The notes under the pieces: generated by a model
What the model was told of the DNA's origin: nothing
Database searches by the model: none
What the model saw: only the letters and a program-made list of their open reading frames with translations
Source of the DNA: Collinsella sp. AF02-46-1
GTDB lineage: Bacteria > Actinomycetota > Coriobacteriia > Coriobacteriales > Coriobacteriaceae
Assembly (NCBI GenBank): GCA_934876235.1
Contig: CAKXKM010000003.1
Coordinates: 15,620 to 39,115, forward strand
Reading direction: 5' to 3'
DNA length: 23,496 nucleotides
In this document: positions 7,191 to 14,786 of the stretch, piece by piece
Layout of the letters: each line of letters opens with the position of its first letter
How positions within the stretch are numbered: position 1 is the first letter of the stretch
Program-made: the position numbers and the translations under genes

Positions 7191-10140
7191 CAGCAGAGTA
7201 GTTGACGTAATCCTTGCTATCCGCGCTGTTCACGGTGAAGTACACGTAGGTCTTGCCGCCCTGAACACTCACCAGCGGAGTAGCAGCAATACCGTTGAGG
7301 CCAGCCGGCAGCGCCTTGCCGTCGGCAGCAGCGACCATCGTGGTCTTACCCGTCTTCAGGTTATAGAGAACCAGAGCAGAGCCCTTAGCCGTCTGTCCGC
7401 CGACAATCAGATTGTCACCAGACACCGCAGGGGCGCTCAGATTATTCGTAAGGCCCAGATCAACCGTCTTCTGTTCACTCAGCACGCCCTTTGCCGAAAG
7501 CGAAATCACATGGAGCTTTCCGTCGTGCGTCATCTGATAGAAGGTCGAACCATTGGACGGATCGGCAATGCAATCGGCATTTGCGACAGCGCCGAGCTTC
7601 ATGGTCGAAACGACATCGCCCGTCGTCTTATCAATGCACTTAAGCGTGCCCGCGCTCGTAGGAACAATGGCGTACTTATCCGTCAGCGCAGCGCCAGTCC
7701 AATAATAGCCCTCGGAGGGGTCAATGTTCTGCCAAGAAACTTCGCCCGTGGCAATCTTGATACGCTTCAGGGAGCCGTTGCCGTAGGTCGCGTTGTAGTT
7801 CTCGTCATACGAAATATCGACCGTACCAACATAGACGTACTCGCCGTCCGAAATCACGGTGCAGGAGCTCTGCGTCAAGTCCGTCAAACCAGGCGTCAGC
7901 CACTTGCAGATCAGCTTGTCCGCAGTAATCGCCTGGACCGCACCGCCGTTGAGCGGAACGATGATAAGGCCGTTGGTATAGATCGGACGAGAGGTGTAGC
8001 TCACCTTGGAGGCAAGCGGCGCAGAGGCAACCTTTTTGCCCGTGGACGAGTCGATCTTAATGAGCTCGTTCTCGGTCGCGATGTACACAAAACCGTTAGC
8101 AATGACAGGCTCGCTGCAGTTGGCATACTGCTGGCCAGACTCGGCCTTCCAATCGAAGGCCCACTTAAGACCGGCAGCCTGCGCAGGCGTCTTGGCATCC
8201 GTTACGGTCGAACCGTTGCCACTGTTGCCGTAGCCGGCCCACTCGGCATCCCAATCAGGAGTCGTCGCACTCGGGTCCACGACAATCTTGTCGGGATCGG
8301 GCATGGCCGAATCGTCGGTGGTATAGGCAAGCGTAACCTTATCGCCGCTCTTGAGCGTAATCTGATTGGCGCAGAGTAAGGAGGGCTCTCCATTGATATA
8401 CAGGTGCCAATATTTATTGGTCGCAGCATCCCATACATACGGCTTGTGATCGAACGGCGAAGTAATGGAATTCAGGAACCAATATGCACCGCTCTGGGAG
8501 GCGTTGTACGTAACGCCCTTCGCCTTCAGAACCGTCTCAATAAGGTCCTGGGCCGTAGAGCCTTCGGGCAGAGAAACATTGCTTGCCGAGCCCCAGCGAG
8601 TATTGTTGCCGTTGACATCGGGACCGATAACATCGACGGACCCAAGAACCTGACCGGGGAGAGCATCGGCGTCAGCACCATACATAAAGGTGACGGCGTC
8701 ACCCTCCTGGAGCTTGTAGGCACCGGCGCCAACGTCGGCGAACTTGCCATTTACGTAGAAGCGCCAATAGCTATTGGTCGCAGCATCCCAGCCATAGGAC
8801 TTACCATCGAACGGCGAATAAATGCCGTTGAGGAACCAGCCCCAAGACGATTCGCTAGCATCGAGCTTAAGGCCGGTCTGCTCAAGGAGATCCTTGGCAG
8901 TAGAGCCCGCCTTGAGACTCGTCTGGCCCGTCGAGGCCCACACCTGCTGCTTGCCGTCCTTGTCCTTACCGAGGACCTGAACGGACGCATGGACGGAATC
9001 AGAGGGCAACTGGTCGCCCCAACCACCGTAGAACCACGTAACGGTATCGCCAGTATGAATGGTGACATTGTCCGCCGTGTAGTCGCTCGACTTGCCGTTG
9101 ATGAACAGCTGCCAATAGGTCGAATAATCGAGCGGCGTACCCAGCTCAACGCCGTTGTACTTAAGGCTCAGAATGAAGGAGCCCGCAGCAACGGCGTCGA
9201 TGTCATTCGCCTCGAGCGCGACCTTCGTAAGGTCAAGTGCGCTCGAGCCGGACGTCACCACATACTGCGCGTTATCGACCCAAGTCTGAGTCTTGCCCTG
9301 GGCATCGCGACCAATGACGGTCACATTTGCGGAAACCTGGTCCTTAACGACAGGGGACGCGCTACCAGCCGTATAGGCAAACTCAATCTTCTGCCCCTGG
9401 GTGAGCTTGACGCTGCTCGCGCCAACCGAGGAAGACGCGCCGTCGACGAACAGCTGCCAGAAGGCATAAGTCGTCGGATCGTAGGCAAGCGTGCGGCCAT
9501 CGCTCGGGGATGTGATGCTTTTGAGGTAGAACCCGTATGCCGTGTTCGGATCGTAGTCCGCCTTGAAGCCCGTCTTCTCCTGCAGCTTAATAAAGGCATC
9601 CGCAGCCGTCGCGCCCTCGTCGAGCTTGAGCTGCGTAGGCGCCACCCAGGTCTGAGCCTTGCCGTCGGCATCGGTGCCGATAATCGAGAACGAGACCTCG
9701 ACTTGCTTCTTGGCGACATCGCCGGTTTCTGTCGGGCTCTCCGTCTGGACGGCAGCCGCGGCGGCAGATCCTGCGTGGCCAGCGGATACCGTCGAAGACT
9801 GCTCGCTCGCGGCAGGGTTCTCCCCCGTCGCCGAACCTTCGTCGCCAGCTGCCGCCCCTGTTGTGGCGGCACTAGCTGCGGGCGCGCTCCCAGAATCCGA
9901 AGCCTCGGCGTTGCCCTGGTCGGCAGCACCATCCGCGGCCACCGTGCCCTCACTCGGCGTCGCAGCCTGATCCACAGCCTCGGCAATGCCCTCGGCGCCC
10001 TCGGCCCACAGCTGAGCCGGCGTGGTGCCAAAGGCCATCGCGAAGGCCAGGAATGCCACCAGGCCGCGCTTAGCTACACCGCGTGCAATCGCGCCACGGC
10101 GATGCGAGACGCGCTGGCGCTCGTCCACAAACATATCCAT
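7147..10140 (-). CDS. Large exported surface protein: four DUF4430 domains plus PQQ-like beta-propeller (N-terminal part of frameshifted gene)
   Basis: The frame encodes 997 residues. A basic N-region and hydrophobic core end in LWAEGAEG (cleavage near residue 46), giving a Sec signal peptide. Residues 47-145 are an Ala/Ser/Glu-rich disordered stretch. Four DUF4430 units follow at about 147-258, 270-372, 382-488 and 499-608. Each begins with a strand such as VEVSFSIIG, has a DGKxQTW-like turn, a YWxLxVNG-type centre and ends GDxVTxxY. Residues 645-995 are PQQ/WD-type propeller blades (PVIANGFVYIATENELIKID, GSLKRIKIATGEVSW). The stop at 7147 falls inside a blade, and the rest lies in the next frame. 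Start 10140 follows AGGAG; ATG 10221 is a possible longer start with a G-rich leader. The cobalamin riboswitch upstream and the transcobalamin-like domains suggest corrinoid binding at the cell surface. No biochemical role is proven. Confidence 0.85.
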   Translation of the reverse strand: MDMFVDERQRVSHRRGAIARGVAKRGLVAFLAFAMAFGTTPAQLWAEGAEGIAEAVDQAATPSEGTVAADGAADQGNAEASDSGSAPAASAATTGAAAGDEGSATGENPAASEQSSTVSAGHAGSAAAAAVQTESPTETGDVAKKQVEVSFSIIGTDADGKAQTWVAPTQLKLDEGATAADAFIKLQEKTGFKADYDPNTAYGFYLKSITSPSDGRTLAYDPTTYAFWQLFVDGASSSVGASSVKLTQGQKIEFAYTAGSASPVVKDQVSANVTVIGRDAQGKTQTWVDNAQYVVTSGSSALDLTKVALEANDIDAVAAGSFILSLKYNGVELGTPLDYSTYWQLFINGKSSDYTADNVTIHTGDTVTWFYGGWGDQLPSDSVHASVQVLGKDKDGKQQVWASTGQTSLKAGSTAKDLLEQTGLKLDASESSWGWFLNGIYSPFDGKSYGWDAATNSYWRFYVNGKFADVGAGAYKLQEGDAVTFMYGADADALPGQVLGSVDVIGPDVNGNNTRWGSASNVSLPEGSTAQDLIETVLKAKGVTYNASQSGAYWFLNSITSPFDHKPYVWDAATNKYWHLYINGEPSLLCANQITLKSGDKVTLAYTTDDSAMPDPDKIVVDPSATTPDWDAEWAGYGNSGNGSTVTDAKTPAQAAGLKWAFDWKAESGQQYANCSEPVIANGFVYIATENELIKIDSSTGKKVASAPLASKVSYTSRPIYTNGLIIVPLNGGAVQAITADKLICKWLTPGLTDLTQSSCTVISDGEYVYVGTVDISYDENYNATYGNGSLKRIKIATGEVSWQNIDPSEGYYWTGAALTDKYAIVPTSAGTLKCIDKTTGDVVSTMKLGAVANADCIADPSNGSTFYQMTHDGKLHVISLSAKGVLSEQKTVDLGLTNNLSAPAVSGDNLIVGGQTAKGSALVLYNLKTGKTTMVAAADGKALPAGLNGIAATPLVSVQGGKTYVYFTVNSADSKDYVNYSAGGGVYRYTLGDADL

Positions 10141-10287
10141 TTGTCTCCTACTGTCTGTACTTGGAGCGTTGCCTTGAGGCTGCCCTACGTCATCGCGCAT
10201 GTTGCGCTCGAGTTCCCCCATCGGGGTCCCCCTTCCCTCCAGAGCCCTATGCACACCGGCGGCATACGCCGCAGCCGCATGCAAGAT

Positions 10288-10455
10288 GGGAGGCGATCCG
10301 ACTTAACCTTAACGACTCGGGCACGTCGTCCGATCTGCGACGCGAACATCCCGAGCCAAGAGGAATTACGGTTACTGGTACAGCCGGGGACTTGCACCCC
10401 AATTCTCCCAAACGCGCAGGTAAACCGCGCATTCGTGCGTCTCCGCACCACCATC
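10288..10455 (-). promoter_or_regulatory. Cobalamin (B12) riboswitch
   Basis: On the minus strand the conserved core can be read: GGGAG-AA, then GGGGTGCAAGTCCCC (10400-10386, hairpin), directly followed by GGCTGTACCAGTAACCGTAA (10385-10366). This matches the B12-box region of the family (GGTGCxAxTCC, GCTGxxxCxGxAACxGT). A CTCGGG/CCCGAG stem follows, and the closing GTCGGATCGCCTCCC (10302-10288) fits the usual GTCxGxAxxCCTGCC end. The outer P1 boundary is not fixed. About 147 bases separate it from the start codon. They hold GGCG/GCC and CCCC/GGGG hairpins and a CTCC that can pair with the AGGAG ribosome binding site, but no poly-T tract. Control of translation initiation is therefore likelier than termination. 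It controls the DUF4430 genes downstream. Confidence 0.85.
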
Positions 10456-10465
10456 TAGGCCATCG

Positions 10466-10494
10466 ATTATTACCGTCAAAATGGTATCACGCAA
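10466..10494 (-). promoter_or_regulatory. Promoter of the riboswitch-DUF4430 transcript
   Basis: On the minus strand TTGCGT (10494-10489) and TAATAAT (10472-10466) are 16 bases apart. They lie just before the riboswitch. Another reading uses TTGACG inside the spacer with TAGATG as -10. Confidence 0.45.
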
Positions 10495-10520
10495 AAGGGC
10501 CTCGCACGCAGACGAAGCCC
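10493..10520 (-). terminator. Intrinsic terminator after the UbiB-family gene
   Basis: An 8-bp stem with one G-T pair (10513-10520 with 10497-10504) is followed by TTTT on the minus strand. It lies 50 bases beyond the stop of the kinase gene and touches the next promoter. Confidence 0.65.
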
Positions 10521-10571
10521 AAGGTAAAAGCTATTGTTTGCGATAGGAAAATGCGGTGACGGTCGCGGCCT

Positions 10572-12335
10572 CTAGTGCTTGCCGCCGTGACTGTTGAGCC
10601 AGATATTGCGGCCCAGCATAAGCGCCAGCACCAGTGCGCTGACGTAGCCCATAAAGCCAATGACCGGGATACCAAACACAACCGGCTCGATGCGCGCGTA
10701 GTACACCACCGACGAACCGATAAACAGACCGGCGATCACAATTGCCATCGACATGCGGTCGATAATTCCGCCCAGCTGTCGCAGCGCCTTATCGCTGCTC
10801 ATGATCTGCGTGTTCACCTTAAGCTGGCCGCGCGTGAGCATACGCGAAGCCAAGCCCAGATACTCGGCCGCCTCGAGCGAGCCTTTTGCCGCGCGATAGC
10901 TGCTCGCGGCAAGATCGCGTCCCATGTCGCGCACGCGCGCATAAGTGCTTTTTTCGTTTTTGATATGCGTCTGAATGATCTGGATCATGTTGACGTTGGG
11001 CATATACTCGGTCAGCAAGCCCTCGAGCGTCACCATGCCGCGCGCGAACATCGTCACCACGCTCGGCAGCTCAACGTCATTCTTACGCGCGAGGTTTAAC
11101 AGCGAGGTCAAAAACTCGCCGATATCCAGATCCTTCAGGTCAAGGCCAGCAAAGTCAGCCACGATAAAGTCAAGATCGGACAAAAAGGCCGAATGATCGA
11201 GCTCGGCCGAATCGCCACGCGTCACGGCAAAGCGCATGAGCGAATCCTTGAGCTTGGGCACGTCACCCTCGGCCACGGCGAAAATCATGTCCTTGACGAT
11301 ACCGCGATCGTGACTCGACATGCGTCCGACCATGCCCAAGTCGATAAAGTAAACGATGCCGTCCTTGAGAATAATGTTTCCCGCATGCGGGTCGGCATGG
11401 AAAAAGCCGTCATCGAGCACCTGCGTCGAGTAGTCCTCGACGATTGCGGCACCGATCTTTTCCAAGTCATAGCCCTCGGCCACCAAGCGTTCAGGATCGG
11501 CGATCGAAATGCCGTCGACGTAGTCCATAACCACCACGTGCTCGGTGCACAGGTCCAGATAGGATTTAGGGCACGTCACGCCATGAACGCTCTTATGGAA
11601 CTCGTAGAAGTCGTTGAGGTTTTTGGCCTCGGCCAAAAAGTTGGTCTCCTCGCGAAACGAGGTCCACAACTCCTCGACTACGCCGTGCAGGTCAACGAAT
11701 TGATCGGTGTTGACGAACTTGGAAACGATACGCACCACCGAGCGGATGATATCGATGTCCTGTGCCATAACCTGCTGCGCACCGGGGCGCTGCACCTTGA
11801 CGGCCACGTCCTCGCCCGTCACCAGACGAGCGCGGTGCACCTGCGCGAGCGATGCGCTACCAAGCGGATTGGGGTCGATCGCATCGAACATCTCCCCCAG
11901 GCGCAGGCCGTATTCTTCTTCCAGACAACTGAGTACGACCTCGTACGGCACCGGCTCCACGTCGGACCGCAGACGACGCAGCTCGTCGCAAAAGCGTTGC
12001 GGCAGAATCTCGGACCGGTTGGCCAGAATCTGCCCCATCTTGACGAACATGGGGCCGAGTTCCTCGAGCAGGCGGCGCAAACGAACCGGCGTGAGGTTGT
12101 CCCACACGCGGTACTTTTTGACCAGGCGAACAATCTGCCCGATGCGTTCGCGACGACCCGCCGGCGTGAGCTGGTATTCCTCGTCCGGCGCCATCGCGTC
12201 GGGCTCCTCTGGCACCATATCGACAGCGCGCGGCTTCTTGCGAGCGCCCGAGACGGCGGCATCGACCTCATCGACAACCGCCGCCTCGTCACCCAAGGGA
12301 TCTAGATTGTTGTAATCGGTGGTGGAATCTGCCAT
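10572..12335 (-). CDS. ABC1/UbiB (AarF) family atypical kinase
   Basis: The product has 587 residues and all family marks: the KxGQ motif in FVKMGQ (residues 97-102), the alanine-rich-loop equivalent GSASLAQVHRA (159-169), the lysine of VAVKVQRP (K180), HADPHAGN (313-320) and the metal-binding IDLG (331-334). Two C-terminal membrane helices (about 525-545 and 553-575) are typical of membrane-bound UbiB proteins. In other bacteria UbiB supports ubiquinone synthesis by an ATPase or lipid-extraction role. An anaerobic actinobacterium should lack ubiquinone, so the substrate here is unknown, perhaps menaquinone or another polyprenyl lipid. The acidic N-terminal 50 residues are not part of the fold. 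It lies eight bases after the phasin-like gene and is surely in one operon with it. Confidence 0.93.
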   Translation of the reverse strand: MADSTTDYNNLDPLGDEAAVVDEVDAAVSGARKKPRAVDMVPEEPDAMAPDEEYQLTPAGRRERIGQIVRLVKKYRVWDNLTPVRLRRLLEELGPMFVKMGQILANRSEILPQRFCDELRRLRSDVEPVPYEVVLSCLEEEYGLRLGEMFDAIDPNPLGSASLAQVHRARLVTGEDVAVKVQRPGAQQVMAQDIDIIRSVVRIVSKFVNTDQFVDLHGVVEELWTSFREETNFLAEAKNLNDFYEFHKSVHGVTCPKSYLDLCTEHVVVMDYVDGISIADPERLVAEGYDLEKIGAAIVEDYSTQVLDDGFFHADPHAGNIILKDGIVYFIDLGMVGRMSSHDRGIVKDMIFAVAEGDVPKLKDSLMRFAVTRGDSAELDHSAFLSDLDFIVADFAGLDLKDLDIGEFLTSLLNLARKNDVELPSVVTMFARGMVTLEGLLTEYMPNVNMIQIIQTHIKNEKSTYARVRDMGRDLAASSYRAAKGSLEAAEYLGLASRMLTRGQLKVNTQIMSSDKALRQLGGIIDRMSMAIVIAGLFIGSSVVYYARIEPVVFGIPVIGFMGYVSALVLALMLGRNIWLNSHGGKH

Positions 12336-12343
12336 CTGCGCTG

Positions 12344-12760
12344 CTACTCGGCCTCTTCGGTATCCTTCGCATCGTCGGGCTCAACGGACTCGACGGGCAC
12401 CGAGGTCACGTTGTCCTCGACCGAATCGACGATGTCGCGCACATGGGCCAGGAAGGCCGTGCGCTCGGGCGCGGTCATAACGCGGACGCGGGCAAGGATG
12501 AGTTCGTCGAGCACGCGCTGGGCCGCGGTCTCGCCCTGCATGCCCAAGCGCTCGGTCAGATCGGAGATGGTACCACCGGCCTGCTCGAACATGTCGGACA
12601 CACTGCGGGCGATATCGGGAGCGCCTGCGTCCTTGCGCACCTGCTCGCCCTTGGTATTAAGGTCGTCGAGAACCTTCTTGCCGCCTTCGACAGCAACGGC
12701 GGCAGCGCCAAAGCCCACGTTAATGGCACCGTTAACAAGCTGATCGAGTTTCATAACCAT
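12344..12760 (-). CDS. Phasin-like helical protein in operon with UbiB-family gene
   Basis: This is a 138-residue, mainly helical protein. It begins KLDQLVNGAINVGFGAAAVAVEGGKKVLDDL, which resembles the start of small phasin-like proteins (COG3937 type): a short apolar helix followed by charged helices with KGE repeats. The C-terminus (DDAKDTEEAE) is acidic and probably disordered. ATG 12760 is chosen because GGAG lies six bases upstream; the frame could also open at a TTG at 12772 or at ATG 12754. Such proteins are often found next to ABC1 kinase genes and may act at membranes or lipid particles. The family assignment is by pattern only. Confidence 0.7.
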   Translation of the reverse strand: MVMKLDQLVNGAINVGFGAAAVAVEGGKKVLDDLNTKGEQVRKDAGAPDIARSVSDMFEQAGGTISDLTERLGMQGETAAQRVLDELILARVRVMTAPERTAFLAHVRDIVDSVEDNVTSVPVESVEPDDAKDTEEAE

Positions 12761-12851
12761 GGTTGGCTCCAATCATGAACAACTGCATTGGCCTTCTTGT
12801 ACCCAAGATTGGGCGAACGACACAAAATCGTTTTACCGCCAAGATAGGAAT

Positions 12852-12890
12852 CGAGCGGGGCAAAGCCTTCGACGGCGTTTGCCCCGCTCG
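12852..12890 (-). terminator. Long GC-rich hairpin after the dipeptidase gene
   Basis: A 13-bp perfect outer stem (12852-12864 with 12878-12890) encloses a short GCC/GGC inner stem. It starts 18 bases beyond the dipeptidase stop. Neither strand has a clear T-tract, so termination would be weak or need a factor. The remaining 90 bases before the phasin-like gene should hold that operon's promoter, but I see no good boxes. Confidence 0.45.
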
Positions 12891-12908
12891 CTCGTTGCAA
12901 GGTCGTCT

Positions 12909-14432
12909 TTACCTTACGTTATCGTTCATCGCGAAGGAGTTCTTCATGGCGCAGCTCGTGGTGTAGAGCACTTTCCCCAGCAGGGCATCGGTCTCCACCT
13001 GCACGCGCTCGGCAAACTCCTCGTTGGCGCGGGCGAGCTCGGCGGGCACCTCTGCTTCGGGCAGCGCGGCCACGGCAGCGTCAACGTCGTGAATCTGCTT
13101 GTGGCCCATGCCGCCGACCTTCTCCTGGTAGTCCTCGACCGCTCGACCGCACTCATGGAAGCGAACATCGGCCAAAGCACCGATCAGGCGATTTGCCCAG
13201 TAGAAGTTCTCGGACGTCACGCGCGCCTGGGTGTCGGCATAGTACTCGGGCATGGTCTCGACGTTGGCGTACAGCGGCACGAGCGCGTTAAACGAGTTGG
13301 AGCCAAACGCCATCCACTGCACGGCGCGATTCGCCGGCTGCGCATAGGGGCGCAGCTGCAGTACGGCGAGCTGGCTGTTGCGGTTGATGCCGATGGGACG
13401 ATAGGCGCCGCGCGTGGCGGGCGTGCCCTTGCTGCCGTAGCAGTCGTACTCCGTGCCCTGGTAGTGGCTCGAAAGCACGTACTTGATGTCCTCGATGGTC
13501 ACCTTGCGCTCGGGCACGCGGCTCCAGGGGATGTCGTCGCTCTCGGGCGTGTAGTCGGCCTCGGGGCCGTCCCACACATCGCTGGGGTTGAGGCAGCGCT
13601 GCATGTACCAGGCGCGCGGCGTGTTGTAGACATGGTCGCTGTCGCTGTGCGAGCCAAAGGCCTCGCGCGGGTTAAAGATCGCAGCCGGGCCGTCGCCATC
13701 GACGCCCAGCGTCAGGTCCAGATGCCACTCGGCCATCCAGGCACGCAGGTCGGCGGAGCACATGTGGTCGGCCTGGGCGCCCTCGGCGTCATCCAGGTCA
13801 AAGCTGTCGATACCCAGCTGGTTGGGCATGGTCACATAGGCGTCATCGGGCACGCGCTTGGCGATCCAGTGGTGGCCGCCGATGGTCTCGAGCCACCAGA
13901 TCTCGTCCACGTCGCTAAAGGCGATGCCGTTGTTCTCGTAGGTGCCATAACGCTCGAGCAGGTCACCCAGAATGCGTACGCCGTCGCGGGCGGATTTGGC
14001 ATATGGCAGCACCAGGGTCACCATGTCCTCCTCGCCCAGGCCACCGGGCTGTGCCGGAACGTATCCGTCCTCGCCCTCGTTGCCCTTGGCGGGCACGTAG
14101 TCCACGAGCGGGTCGGCGCCGCGAACGCGCTCGTTGGTGGTGAGCGTCTCGGTTGCGGACATGCCCACATTGAGCTCGTTGAAGCCGGCCTCGGCCCAGA
14201 TGCCGTGGCCCGGGACAACATCGGGGACGCTCGTGTAGCGCATGGGGTTATCGGGCAGTTCAACGGTCAGGCGACTCAGGACGCTCATGTAGGCACGCGG
14301 CTGCTCGTCGGGATGCACCACGCGCATACGCTTGGGCTCAAACACCCCGTTGGACGAGTCCTCGTTGCGGGCGACAAGCGTCGACCCGTCGTAGCTCGCA
14401 TTCTTACCAACCAGAATCGTTGTGCACGGCAT
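12909..14432 (-). CDS. C69 family dipeptidase (PepD type)
   Basis: The 507-residue product is an N-terminal nucleophile hydrolase of peptidase family C69, which cleaves a broad range of dipeptides. The N-terminus MPCTTILVGKNASYDGST and the following ARNEDSS are diagnostic. The cysteine at position 3 should become the catalytic N-terminal residue after processing. Further family stretches are GIWAEAGFNELNVGMSATET and the WWLETIGGHHWIAKRV region. The length fits. Start 14432 is preferred to ATG 14438 because AAGGAGG touches 14438 but is six bases from 14432. There is no signal peptide, so it is probably cytoplasmic. It stands alone, with its upstream promoter near or inside the inverted-repeat element. 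Confidence 0.93.
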   Translation of the reverse strand: MPCTTILVGKNASYDGSTLVARNEDSSNGVFEPKRMRVVHPDEQPRAYMSVLSRLTVELPDNPMRYTSVPDVVPGHGIWAEAGFNELNVGMSATETLTTNERVRGADPLVDYVPAKGNEGEDGYVPAQPGGLGEEDMVTLVLPYAKSARDGVRILGDLLERYGTYENNGIAFSDVDEIWWLETIGGHHWIAKRVPDDAYVTMPNQLGIDSFDLDDAEGAQADHMCSADLRAWMAEWHLDLTLGVDGDGPAAIFNPREAFGSHSDSDHVYNTPRAWYMQRCLNPSDVWDGPEADYTPESDDIPWSRVPERKVTIEDIKYVLSSHYQGTEYDCYGSKGTPATRGAYRPIGINRNSQLAVLQLRPYAQPANRAVQWMAFGSNSFNALVPLYANVETMPEYYADTQARVTSENFYWANRLIGALADVRFHECGRAVEDYQEKVGGMGHKQIHDVDAAVAALPEAEVPAELARANEEFAERVQVETDALLGKVLYTTSCAMKNSFAMNDNVR

Positions 14433-14518
14433 GCGCATCCTCCTTGAGCGAAGAAATCAAACGATAACAGTGTATCGCTTCGGCGCAGAAAGGGCGAAAC
14501 CACGGCCTCGGCAGCCCT

Positions 14519-14750
14519 TGTGGTCAAAAAATGCCAAATATGAGTACTGTCACCAATTTAGTAACAGCAATTTTGCTACGCATGGGTGTCGGAAGTCTAC
14601 ATCTGTTCAAAAATTAGATGATGTAATTCCTCATAGGTCCAATAAAATAGGCTCTCTATCGATAATAAATATCGTTAGAGAGCCAAATTAGCCTAAAATA
14701 TATGTGAGTATCTTGGCAACAGTACTCATATTTGGCATTTTTTGTCCACA
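14519..14750. mobile_element. MITE-like non-coding element with long terminal inverted repeats
   Basis: Two arms match as inverted repeats: 14525-14550 and 14719-14744 are perfect over 26 bases. With three mismatches the match extends to 14519-14556 and 14713-14750. The 156 bases between are AT-rich, unlike the surroundings, and hold a second hairpin but no gene. The whole lies in the 348-base gap between the dipeptidase and folD. No clear target duplication is seen at the ends, which read CCCTTGTGG and CCACAGGG. It may be a MITE or other dispersed palindromic repeat. Copy number elsewhere is unknown. Confidence 0.6.
14650..14684 (-). terminator. Hairpin inside the inverted-repeat element, likely folD terminator
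   Basis: A 14-bp stem with one mismatch (14650-14663 with 14671-14684) has the loop AATAAAT. On the minus strand TATTTTATT follows, so it can end transcription from fchA-folD. Confidence 0.55.
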
Positions 14751-14786
14751 GGGTATAGAACTAACCCCTCAAACAGCCCAAAACGC

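Noticed and set aside
10366..10400. tRNA-like T-arm (GGGG TGCAAGT CCCC)
   Set aside because: No acceptor stem, anticodon arm or CCA-like layout around it; the flanking sequence fits the cobalamin riboswitch core instead.
8404..10458. 684-codon open frame on the plus strand opposite the large surface protein
   Set aside because: Arg/Gly/Leu-rich antisense translation typical of high-GC DNA; the minus frame has a signal peptide and clear domains, and the riboswitch lies inside this frame.
12759..14447. 562-codon plus-strand frame opposite the C69 dipeptidase
   Set aside because: Antisense shadow rich in Val, Gly, His and Ala with no domain; the minus strand is a well-marked peptidase.
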